Under the pieces are notes generated by a model. That model did no database searches. It had not been told where the DNA came from and worked only from the letters and a program-made list of their open reading frames with translations. Shown here piece after piece: positions 1 through 6,312 of a DNA stretch of 18,133 bases. This DNA is from an uncultured Holophagaceae bacterium. GTDB lineage: Bacteria > Acidobacteriota > Holophagae > Holophagales > Holophagaceae. The translations under genes were made by a program, and so were the position numbers. Numbering within the stretch: the stretch's first letter is position 1; every line of letters starts with the position of its first letter. Location: NCBI GenBank assembly GCA_903890595.1, contig CAITBU010000027.1, positions 1 through 18,133 on the forward strand, read 5' to 3'.

Positions 1-1
1 C

Positions 2-796
2 TGCGCCGAGGGTGCCTCCCTGGCCTCCTACTCCAGCGATGGCTTCGCCCAGGTCCTGGCCGACACCGTCCAGGCCAAGGGCGCCACCGTCCTGCTGGCG
101 GCCGCCACGGCCGTGGGCAAGGATGTGGCCCCCCGCGCCGCCGCCCGCCTGGGCGCTGGCTATGCCTCCGACGTGACCGGCCTGTCGATGGTCGGCGGCA
201 AGCTCCAGGCCGTGCGCCCGGTCTATGCCGGCAAGGCCTTCGCCACCACCAGCTTCGCCAGTGCGGTTCAGGTGGCCACCACCCGACCCAACGTCTTCCC
301 CCTGGCCGAGAAGGCCGGTGCCGGTGCGGCTGAGGCCGTTGCTGCCCCTGCCGGCGGCTTCAAGTCCGTGGTCAAGGAGATCCTCGCCAAGGCCTCCGGC
401 AAGGTGGACCTCAGTGAAGCCAACATCATCGTGAGCGGTGGCCGCGGCATGAAGGACGGCACCAACTTCGCGCTGCTCGAGTCCCTGGCCGACGCCATCG
501 GCGGCGTGGTGGGTGCCTCCCGGGCCGCCGTGGATGCAGGCTGGGGCCTGCCCCACAGCATGCAGGTGGGCCAGACCGGCAAGGTCGTCAGCCCCACCCT
601 CTACATCGCCTGCGGCATCAGCGGCGCCATCCAGCACATCGCTGGCATGAGCGGCTCGAAGTTCATCGTCGCCATCAACAAGGACCCCGAGGCCCCCATC
701 TTCAAGCTGGCGGACTACGGCATTGTGGGGGATCTCTTCGAAGTCGTCCCCGAGCTCACCAAGTCCGCCCAATCGATGGGCATCGGTTCCAACTAG
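2..796 (+). CDS. etfA: Electron transfer flavoprotein alpha subunit (5' end outside window)
   Basis: EtfA pairs with EtfB to form the FAD-carrying heterodimer that passes electrons from acyl-CoA and other dehydrogenases to the quinone pool or to bifurcating partners. The reading frame is open from base 2, so the gene begins upstream and only the last 264 residues or so are seen. The C-terminal FAD domain is clear: SGGRGMKDGTNF at about 431-466, then GASRAAVDAGW (about 511-543), then GQTGKVVSPTLYIACGISGA and a final NKDPEAPIFKLADYGIVGD. These are the family's FAD-contacting loops. A slightly Ala/Gly-rich linker (about bases 310-360) separates the N-terminal domain from the FAD domain. The EtfB partner is expected just upstream, outside the window. 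The gene ends 14 bases before a strong hairpin. The family call is secure; whether it is a bifurcating type cannot be judged without EtfB. Confidence 0.95.
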   Translation, partial: CAEGASLASYSSDGFAQVLADTVQAKGATVLLAAATAVGKDVAPRAAARLGAGYASDVTGLSMVGGKLQAVRPVYAGKAFATTSFASAVQVATTRPNVFPLAEKAGAGAAEAVAAPAGGFKSVVKEILAKASGKVDLSEANIIVSGGRGMKDGTNFALLESLADAIGGVVGASRAAVDAGWGLPHSMQVGQTGKVVSPTLYIACGISGAIQHIAGMSGSKFIVAINKDPEAPIFKLADYGIVGDLFEVVPELTKSAQSMGIGSN

Positions 797-810
797 GCTC
801 TCTTCACAGC

Positions 811-852
811 TCCAAAACAACGGCCCGGCATTTGCCGGGCCGTTGTTTTGGA
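811..852. terminator. Bidirectional terminator between etfA and the DUF1569 gene
   Basis: A perfect 19-bp inverted repeat (811-829 paired with 834-852, loop ATTT) lies between two convergent stop codons, at 796 on plus and 866 on minus. The outer part of each arm is A/T-rich (TCCAAAACAA / TTGTTTTGGA) and the inner part is G/C-rich, so each strand gives a GC stem followed by a U-rich stretch. The T-tract is paired inside the stem rather than trailing it. Confidence 0.85.
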
Positions 853-865
853 GCAGAGGACAGAC

Positions 866-1315
866 CTATAGCCCAAACTGCCGCAAATGATGGTCAAGGT
901 GCTTGTAGCCCAGGCGGCCCCACTCCTCGCCGCTGAGGCGGCCGAAGAAGGGGTGCGTGGCCTGGGCCGCCTGCTCGGGTCCCCGGCAGACAAAGCGGTC
1001 GAGGATGGTCACGAAGCGCGTGCGCTCCACGTCGAAGTCCCGGGCGCCGCTGGCCACGAAGCCTGGGTCCGTGGGGACCTTCTTCTTGAACGGCAGATCG
1101 CCCAGCACCCGACTGCGGATGAAGGGCGTGATGAGCTTGCCCAGGAAGGTCTGCTGGGCGGGTCGATCCCCCGTGGCCACCTCCAGGGCCAGGGCGCAGT
1201 GCAGCAGCATCTGGGCGGGGTCCATGGTGCCCCAGCGGCGGGCCGTATCCGGTTCGAGGGCGCCCAAGCGCAGGGCCAAGGCCTCCCGGTCAGCGGGCAC
1301 AAAAAGGGAATTCAT
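866..1315 (-). CDS. DUF1569 / DinB-like superfamily protein
   Basis: A 149-residue protein ending in GYKHLDHHLRQFGL, the typical C-terminus of DUF1569 proteins, which belong to the DinB/YfiT-like four-helix fold. The WGTMDPAQMLLHCALAL segment (about residues 28-44) and the C-terminal HLDHH supply the histidines that usually form the metal site in this superfamily. No substrate is established for the family; some DinB-like relatives are thiol-dependent transferases. The ATG at 1315 follows GGAGG at 6-base spacing. It is the last gene of a minus-strand cluster, 35 bases after the small upstream gene, and ends at the bidirectional hairpin. Family assignment is good, function unknown. Confidence 0.8.
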   Translation of the reverse strand: MNSLFVPADREALALRLGALEPDTARRWGTMDPAQMLLHCALALEVATGDRPAQQTFLGKLITPFIRSRVLGDLPFKKKVPTDPGFVASGARDFDVERTRFVTILDRFVCRGPEQAAQATHPFFGRLSGEEWGRLGYKHLDHHLRQFGL

Positions 1316-1350
1316 CGGAAGCCTCCAGAGTCGAACAGATTGGGGTCCCC

Positions 1351-1578
1351 TCAGAGGGGCTCGAAGCCTTCGTCCAGGAGAAAGTCCCGGGCCGCTTCCA
1401 GGTCCCCGAAGCGGGCCACGAGCTCGTCGCCCTCATAGCCATCGCCGTCGAGGGCATCCAGGGTGTTGCGCTCACGGATGATGCAAGAGCCGCCGATCTC
1501 ATCCAGGCCGAACTGGACGATCTCCCGGATGATCCCCAGCTCATCCCGCCAGACTTCCACGCGCAGATCAGTTCCCAT
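1351..1578 (-). CDS. Small acidic protein of unknown function
   Basis: A 75-residue acidic protein starting MGTDLRVEVWRDELG and containing GGSCIIRERNTLDAL and a C-terminal FGDLEAARDFLLDEGFEPL segment. I chose the ATG at 1578 because GGGAGGAG sits five bases upstream; the frame stays open to a TTG at 1611 that has no such site. It has no signal peptide or membrane segment and looks like a compact soluble alpha/beta protein. It lies 35 bases after the cNMP-FHA gene and 35 bases before the DUF1569 gene on the same strand, so it is probably co-transcribed. I do not recognise a named family. It is probably a real gene, given its ribosome site and its spacing. Confidence 0.7.
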   Translation of the reverse strand: MGTDLRVEVWRDELGIIREIVQFGLDEIGGSCIIRERNTLDALDGDGYEGDELVARFGDLEAARDFLLDEGFEPL

Positions 1579-1613
1579 GGTCTCCTCCCTGCCTGGGCCC
1601 AGCCCACGCAAGG

Positions 1614-2336
1614 TTAGGTCTTTTCGAAGAACAGCACCACCATCCCGAAGCCCACACGATCGCCGTGCTTGAGCTCCCGGGGCTCGCCGGGCAGGACCCG
1701 CTCGCCGCGCACGAAGGTGCCGTTGGCCACGTCGGGTTCCTCCAGCAGGAAGTAGAGGCCGTGCTCGCAGAGGATGCGGGCATGGCGCCGGGACACGCTG
1801 AGGTTGTGGTCCTCCTCGGTGAGGTCAATGTCCGGATGTACGCCCGTTCCGGGGTCAAAGCGGCCGATGAGGGAGCCGTGGGACAGGATCGGAAAGGGGC
1901 TGCCGCTCAGGACGGACACGAGGTTGGCCACGGGACCGTTGCTGGTCTTGGCGGGCCGAGCGGCGTCCAGGGCCTCCACCCGCTCACCCAGCTCCCGGTG
2001 CCGCTGGACCAGGCGCTGCATCATCTTCACGGCGACTTCCGGGCTCTGCCGGATCATGCGGAGGAAGGTCCCGCGGTTGATGGCGATGAGGTCCGCGTCC
2101 TCCAGGGTGATGGCCGTGTGCTGCCGCGGCAGCGCCTCCAGCAGGCTGGCCTCGCCGAAGAAGTCGCCCTTGGTCAGCTCTTCAACCCAGTCGCCCTTGG
2201 GCTCCTCCGAAACATAGAGCCGCACGCGGCCCGAGAGGATGACGTACATCTGCTGGGCCATTTCGCCCTTGCGGAACACCACTTCGCCTTCTCGAAAGCG
2301 CAGCTTGCTCTGCTCGATGAAGCTGGGTTCAGCCAT
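1614..2336 (-). CDS. Cyclic-nucleotide-binding domain / FHA domain fusion protein
   Basis: A 240-residue two-domain signalling protein. Residues 12-110 form a cNMP-binding beta-roll (REGEVVFRKGEMAQQMYVIL), with a phosphate-binding-cassette segment GEASLLEALPRQHTAIT at 62-78 that matches the canonical GE...R.A pattern, so cAMP or cGMP binding is plausible. Residues 155-238 form an FHA domain: GRF at 158-160, SVSRRHARI at 180-188 and NGTFVRG at 205-211 are the phosphothreonine-recognition loops. There is no HTH, so this is not a CRP-type DNA-binding regulator; it probably links a second messenger to recognition of a phosphorylated partner. No kinase or cyclase gene is nearby. It lies 53 bases downstream of the methionine sulfoxide reductase gene on the same strand. 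The ATG at 2336 has only a weak upstream ribosome site. Confidence 0.88.
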   Translation of the reverse strand: MAEPSFIEQSKLRFREGEVVFRKGEMAQQMYVILSGRVRLYVSEEPKGDWVEELTKGDFFGEASLLEALPRQHTAITLEDADLIAINRGTFLRMIRQSPEVAVKMMQRLVQRHRELGERVEALDAARPAKTSNGPVANLVSVLSGSPFPILSHGSLIGRFDPGTGVHPDIDLTEEDHNLSVSRRHARILCEHGLYFLLEEPDVANGTFVRGERVLPGEPRELKHGDRVGFGMVVLFFEKT

Positions 2337-2389
2337 GGACGTCCCGGGATGGCCCCTAGGTTACCCCATGGCCCAAGACAGCGGGGATC

Positions 2390-2911
2390 TCAGACGGTGG
2401 CGACCTGGGCGAAGGCGCGAATAAGCAGCTCTTCCAGGATCCGGGCCTCTGCTTCGGAGAACCCGTCGAGGTGGGGGCTGTCCAGGTCGAGCACCCCGAC
2501 CACCACCCCAGCTATCCGCAGCGGCAGCACCAGCTCACTGCGGGTGGCACCGTCGCAGGCAATGTGCCCCGGGAAGGCGTGCACATCGGGCACCCGCTGG
2601 GTTTCCCCGGTGCGGGCGCAGGCCCCGCAGACGCCCCGCTCATAGGGGATGCGCAGGCAACCCATGCCGCCCTGGTAGGGACCGACTGCCAGCATCCGAT
2701 CACCCACGCGGCGGTAGAAGCCGCACCAGTTGGCCTGGGAGAGGGTGTCCCACAGCAGGCAGGCCAGCGTGGCTTCTACCGCCACGGCATCCGTCTCGCC
2801 CGCCACGGCGGCCTTGATCTGGGGCAGCGCTTCTTGCAGCCGAGCCAGCCGGGCCGCCTCCGGCAGCAGGGTCCCTCGGGCCACCTTGGGCAGCAGAATG
2901 CCTTCGCTCAC
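2390..2911 (-). CDS. msrC: Free methionine-(R)-sulfoxide reductase (GAF type, fRMsr)
   Basis: A 173-residue single-GAF-domain enzyme that reduces free L-methionine-(R)-sulfoxide to methionine in the cytoplasm with thioredoxin. The active-site region is intact: GPYQGGMGC (Cys85), RGVCG (Cys95) and HAFPGHIACD (Cys119). This is the same three-cysteine spacing as E. coli YebR/MsrC (84/94/118), with WCGFYR and SELVLPL as further family marks. Length is normal, perhaps with a short N-terminal extension. The start is a GTG at 2911 directly preceded by GGAGGTCAC. It is divergent from lpxK across 24 bases and heads a minus-strand group of four genes. A role in oxidative-damage repair follows from the family. 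Confidence 0.92.
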   Translation of the reverse strand: MSEGILLPKVARGTLLPEAARLARLQEALPQIKAAVAGETDAVAVEATLACLLWDTLSQANWCGFYRRVGDRMLAVGPYQGGMGCLRIPYERGVCGACARTGETQRVPDVHAFPGHIACDGATRSELVLPLRIAGVVVGVLDLDSPHLDGFSEAEARILEELLIRAFAQVATV

Positions 2912-2920
2912 GTGACCTCC

Positions 2921-2936
2921 TGTACGCTAGGGTACA
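2921..2936. promoter_or_regulatory. Inverted repeat in the msrC-lpxK divergent gap
   Basis: TGTAC (2921-2925) and GTACA (2932-2936) form a 5-bp inverted repeat around GCTAGG, in the 24-base gap between the msrC start and the lpxK start. The right arm runs into the lpxK ATG. It could be an operator shared by both genes. The arms are short, so chance is a real alternative. Confidence 0.25.
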
Positions 2937-3979
2937 TGTCCATTCTGCGCCTACTGGCCGCACCCCTGGCGCCCCTCTATGGGGCCGTGGTGCGCGCCCG
3001 GAACTGGGGCTTCGACACCCACTCCGGCTGGGGCGCCCGCGCCGGGGTCCCCGTGGTGTCCCTAGGCAACCTCAGCGCCGGTGGCACGGGCAAGACGCCT
3101 CTCACCCTCTTCCTGGCTCGGGAGCTCGAAGCGGCCGGCTGGTCCAATGCTGTGCTCTCCCGTGGCTACGGCGGTCGGCGCACCGTGGACCCCATGAGCG
3201 TGGAGCCGGACTCGAATCCCAGCCAGACGGGGGACGAACCCCTCCTGCTGGCCCGTGCCCTGGGCCCTGAGCGGGTCGTGGTGGGACGGCAGCGCCATGC
3301 GGCCGCCCTGCGGGCCCTGGCCCAGCGACCGGGCCTGCGCAGCCTGCTGCTGGACGACGGTTTTCAGCACCGCGCCCTCCACCGGGACCTGGACCTGCTG
3401 CTTCTGGACGGGGTTCGGCTCTGGGGTGATGGCCGCATGCTGCCCCTGGGGGACCTGCGGGAGCCCCAGACGAGCGCCCGCCGGGCCCACGCCCTGGTGG
3501 TCACCCGGGCCGCCCGGGTGGAGGACCGCGCCGCCGTCCTGGCCTGGTGGGAAACGTTTGGCTCTGGTGGCCCCGTCTTCTGGATCGACTTCGCCCTGGG
3601 CGGCCTTCGACGCTGGCCCTCCGGGGAGGAAGCCCCCCTGCCTCTGCCCGGGGCCGGACCGGCCTTTGCCTGGTGCGGATTGGGCCACCCGGAAGCTTTT
3701 TATGCGGACCTCCTCCTGGCCGGCCAGACCTGGGTGGGCAACCACAGCCTCCCGGATCACCGGGCTCCTTCCACCGTGGACCTCCGCCGCTTCCTGTTCC
3801 GTGCCCGGGCCGAGGGCGCCGAATGGCTAGTCTGCACGGCGAAGGACTCCGTAAAACTCGGCCCCGAGCATGCGGCAGTGCTGGACCTGCCCCTCTGGGT
3901 GGCGGAGCAGACAACGGTGGGTGGCAGTGAGCTGCTGGCCTGGGTGCTCGCCCGCCTGGAGCAGATTACCCGCCAGTAA
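2936..3979 (+). CDS. lpxK: Tetraacyldisaccharide 4'-kinase (lipid A biosynthesis)
   Basis: LpxK phosphorylates the 4' position of the tetraacyldisaccharide-1-phosphate lipid A precursor at the inner face of the cytoplasmic membrane, giving lipid IVA. The 347-residue product has the usual LpxK order. An N-terminal hydrophobic helix (MSILRLLAAPLAPLYGAVV) is followed by the P-loop GNLSAGGTGKTP (residues 44-55), SRGYGG (75-80), a GDEP motif, LLLDDGFQHRAL and LPLGDLREP. The frame is open well upstream (from 2471), but that part is antisense to msrC and unlike LpxK. ATG 2936 gives the canonical N-terminus. Only a weak AGGG lies ahead of it, three bases away. No other lipid A gene is adjacent. Confidence 0.93.
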   Translation: MSILRLLAAPLAPLYGAVVRARNWGFDTHSGWGARAGVPVVSLGNLSAGGTGKTPLTLFLARELEAAGWSNAVLSRGYGGRRTVDPMSVEPDSNPSQTGDEPLLLARALGPERVVVGRQRHAAALRALAQRPGLRSLLLDDGFQHRALHRDLDLLLLDGVRLWGDGRMLPLGDLREPQTSARRAHALVVTRAARVEDRAAVLAWWETFGSGGPVFWIDFALGGLRRWPSGEEAPLPLPGAGPAFAWCGLGHPEAFYADLLLAGQTWVGNHSLPDHRAPSTVDLRRFLFRARAEGAEWLVCTAKDSVKLGPEHAAVLDLPLWVAEQTTVGGSELLAWVLARLEQITRQ

Positions 3980-3992
3980 TGAATTCCCATCC

Positions 3993-4021
3993 TTCCCTGC
4001 AACCGCAGGGGAGGCTATGCT
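3993..4021 (+). promoter_or_regulatory. Possible promoter of the LIV operon
   Basis: In the 87-base gap before livK, TTCCCT (3993-3998) and TATGCT (4016-4021) are 17 bases apart and could act as -35 and -10 boxes, giving a leader of about 40 bases. The same stretch holds a 6-bp inverted repeat CCCTGC/GCAGGG (3995-4000 with 4005-4010). It has no T-run after it, so it looks more like an operator than an lpxK terminator. Both boxes are poor matches to the consensus. Confidence 0.25.
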
Positions 4022-4066
4022 TGCGACCAACTATCCCCTTCCACCTTTCGCCTCCAAGGAGGAACC

Positions 4067-5329
4067 ATGATCAGACAAACCGCAATCGGAATGATGCTGC
4101 TCGCGGCCAGTGGCCTGAGCGCAGCTGACACCGTCAAGATCGCCCTCACCGGCCCCTTCAGCGGCGGCTCCGCGCCCATGGGCGTGTCCGCTCGGGACGG
4201 CTCCAAGCTCGCCATCGCCGAGATCAATGCGGCGGGCGGCATCCAGGTGGGCGCCAAGAAGATGAAGATCGAGATCATCGAGCGCGATGACGAGGCCAAG
4301 AACGAGCGCGGCGCCCTCATCGCCCAGGAGCTGGCCGCCATGAGCGACCTCTCCGGCGTCATCGGCACCGTGAACACCGGCGTCTGCATGGCTGGTGACA
4401 AGCACCTGATGGAAAAGGGCGTCACCAAGATCATCTGCCCCGCTGCAGGCTCCGCCTCCATGACCCAGTGGAGCAAGGCCGGCGTCAAGGACCTCTCCAT
4501 CTTCCGCTTCGCCGCCCATGACGGCATCCAGGCCGCCATGGTGGTCGAGGAAGCCATCAACCGGAAGTTCACCAAGGTGGCCGTGGTCTTCGACTCCACC
4601 AACTACGGCGTCTCCGGCCGCGACGACATGCTGGATCAGATCAAGAAGCAGGGCAACAAGCTCGAGGTGGTGGCCCAGGAGAAGTTCAACATCGGCGACA
4701 AGGACATGACCGCCCAGCTGCTGCGGGCCAAGTCTGCAGGCGCCCAGGCCATCCTGATCTGGGGCATCGGCCCTGAGCTGGCCGCCGTCTCCAATGGCAT
4801 GGCCAAGATCGGCATCAAGGCTCCCCTCATCGGCGGCTGGACGCTCTCCATGTCCAACTTCATCGACAACGCCGGCAAGAACGGCAACGGCACCCTCATG
4901 CCCCAGACCTTCATCGAAGAGCCCATCACCCCCAAGGCCAAGAGCTTCATCGATGGCTACCACAAGACCTACAAGGTGGACCGCATCCCCTCCCCCGTGG
5001 CTGCTGCCCAGGGCTACGACAGCGTCTACCTCATGGCCGCCGCCATCAAGCAGGCCGGCTCCACGGACACCAAGAAGATCAAGGAAGCCCTGGAAGACCT
5101 GAAAGAGCCCGTGAAGGGTGTCATCGCCACCTGGAACCACCCCTTCACCAAGTGGGATCCCGCGGACGTGACGACTCACGAGGCCTTCCGCCGCGAGCAG
5201 ACGGTCATGGGCATGGTCAAGGACGGCAAGGTGGTCTTCGGCAACGACGCCGACCGCGCCCGCCTCATCAAGTCGGCCACCACGGCGACGCCTGCCAAGA
5301 CCGCAGCCCCTAAGGCCAAGAAGAAGTAG
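4067..5329 (+). CDS. livK: Branched-chain amino acid-type ABC transporter, periplasmic substrate-binding protein
   Basis: A 420-residue periplasmic binding protein of the LivJ/LivK (type I fold) family, which captures branched-chain or other amino acids or related compounds and delivers them to the LivHM permease. A signal peptide (residues 1-19, hydrophobic IGMMLLAASGLSA) precedes the mature start ADTVKIALTGPFSG, and GVSARDGSKLAIAEINAAGG is the standard family opening. It has no lipobox cysteine, so it is probably soluble. The C-terminus ends in an unusual Thr/Ala/Lys tail (TPAKTAAPKAKKK) beyond the expected fold. ATG 4067 follows AAGGAGGAACC. It is the first gene of a four-gene operon, separated from livH by a hairpin that could raise its level relative to the membrane parts. 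The true ligand cannot be read from the sequence. Confidence 0.92.
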   Translation: MIRQTAIGMMLLAASGLSAADTVKIALTGPFSGGSAPMGVSARDGSKLAIAEINAAGGIQVGAKKMKIEIIERDDEAKNERGALIAQELAAMSDLSGVIGTVNTGVCMAGDKHLMEKGVTKIICPAAGSASMTQWSKAGVKDLSIFRFAAHDGIQAAMVVEEAINRKFTKVAVVFDSTNYGVSGRDDMLDQIKKQGNKLEVVAQEKFNIGDKDMTAQLLRAKSAGAQAILIWGIGPELAAVSNGMAKIGIKAPLIGGWTLSMSNFIDNAGKNGNGTLMPQTFIEEPITPKAKSFIDGYHKTYKVDRIPSPVAAAQGYDSVYLMAAAIKQAGSTDTKKIKEALEDLKEPVKGVIATWNHPFTKWDPADVTTHEAFRREQTVMGMVKDGKVVFGNDADRARLIKSATTATPAKTAAPKAKKK

Positions 5330-5347
5330 CTTTCGACTCCGCCAACA

Positions 5348-5373
5348 CGGGGGGCTTCGGCCCCCCGCGTTTT
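5348..5373 (+). terminator. Intra-operon terminator/attenuator hairpin between livK and livH
   Basis: An 8-bp all-GC stem, CGGGGGGC (5348-5355) with GCCCCCCG (5360-5367), closes on a TTCG loop. This is the very stable C(UUCG)G tetraloop. TTTT follows at 5370-5373. It lies 18 bases after the livK stop and 27 before the livH start. It probably causes partial termination or protects the livK 3' end, giving more binding protein than permease. Confidence 0.65.
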
Positions 5374-5399
5374 CCCTCGCTTCCAGAGGCAGGCTCCGC

Positions 5400-6302
5400 A
5401 TGAACGCAGCGATCATTGGACAGATGGCCATCAGCGGCGCGCTGATGGGGCTGGTCTACGCCCTCATTGCCTACGGCTTCCAGCTCACCTACGCCACCAG
5501 CAAGAGCATCAACTTCGGCCAGGGCGAGCTGGTCATGCTGTCGGCCTTCTTCAGCCTCACCCTCACCAACCTGGGCCTCTCCCAGCACTGGGGCCTGGGC
5601 CTTTCCTATGGGCTGATGGTCCCCGGCGGGCTGATCTTTGGGGCCATCATGGGCCTCGTGGTCGAGCGGGCCGGCGTGCGTCTGGCCTTGGAGCAGAAGA
5701 GCGAAGGCTGGATTCTGCTCAGCATCATCCTCGGCCTGTTCTTCTTCTCGGCGGCCGAAAACATCTGGGGCCGGGATGACCGCCCCTTCCCCACTCCGAT
5801 TCCGGAAGAGCCCTTCCATGTGCTGGGTCTTGCCATTGGTCCCCGAGAAGTGGCCGTAGCCGTTGGCGTCCTCGGCATCATGGGTCTCATCGAGCTGCTC
5901 AAGCGCAAGACCCTGCTGGGCAAGGCCTTCGAGGCCGTGTCCGCCGACCGCGATGCGGCCGAGTTGATGGGTATCAGCGCCACCCGCACCGTCATGCTGT
6001 CCTACGGCCTCTCCGGCTCCGTGGCAGCCCTGGCCGGCATCCTGGTTTCCCCCATCACCACCGTGGGCCCCACCATGGCCTCGGCCATCATCCTCAAGGC
6101 GTTCTCCGTGGCCGTTGTGGCGGGCCTGGACTCGGGCTTCGGCGTGGTCCTCGTGGGCATGTTCCTGGGGGCCCTGGAGAGCCTGGCGAGCTTCTACCTG
6201 GGCAGCGGCTGGCGCGAAGCCCCTGGCTTGGTCTTGCTGATCCTGGCCCTGGCCCTGCGGCCCACGGGCGTGTTCGGCAAAGCCACGATTCGGAAAGTGT
6301 GA
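5400..6302 (+). CDS. livH: LIV-type ABC transporter permease LivH
   Basis: A 300-residue inner-membrane permease with the LivH signature N-terminus (INSxxY-like ALMGLVYALIAYGFQLTYATSKSINFGQGELVMLSAFF) and the conserved cytoplasmic coupling segment GKAFEAVSADRDAAELMGI at about residues 172-190. It has about eight hydrophobic segments, and its length matches the family. It forms half of the transmembrane channel with the LivM part of the next protein. The ATG at 5400 has a modest GAGGCAGG site. The stop at 6302 is 10 bases before the livMG start, consistent with one transcript. Confidence 0.93.
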   Translation: MNAAIIGQMAISGALMGLVYALIAYGFQLTYATSKSINFGQGELVMLSAFFSLTLTNLGLSQHWGLGLSYGLMVPGGLIFGAIMGLVVERAGVRLALEQKSEGWILLSIILGLFFFSAAENIWGRDDRPFPTPIPEEPFHVLGLAIGPREVAVAVGVLGIMGLIELLKRKTLLGKAFEAVSADRDAAELMGISATRTVMLSYGLSGSVAALAGILVSPITTVGPTMASAIILKAFSVAVVAGLDSGFGVVLVGMFLGALESLASFYLGSGWREAPGLVLLILALALRPTGVFGKATIRKV

Positions 6303-6312
6303 GGAGACGTCG

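Noticed and set aside
2471..2935. Possible 155-residue N-terminal extension of LpxK
   Set aside because: The extension is antisense to the well-supported msrC gene and unlike any LpxK N-terminus; ATG 2936 gives the canonical start.
3995..4010. CCCTGC/GCAGGG hairpin as an lpxK terminator
   Set aside because: The stem is only 6 bp and no T-run follows; an operator or chance is more likely.
4031..5431. 466-codon minus-strand frame opposite livK
   Set aside because: Composition (Gly, Asp, Leu, His repeats) is that of an antisense shadow, and livK on the other strand is unmistakable.
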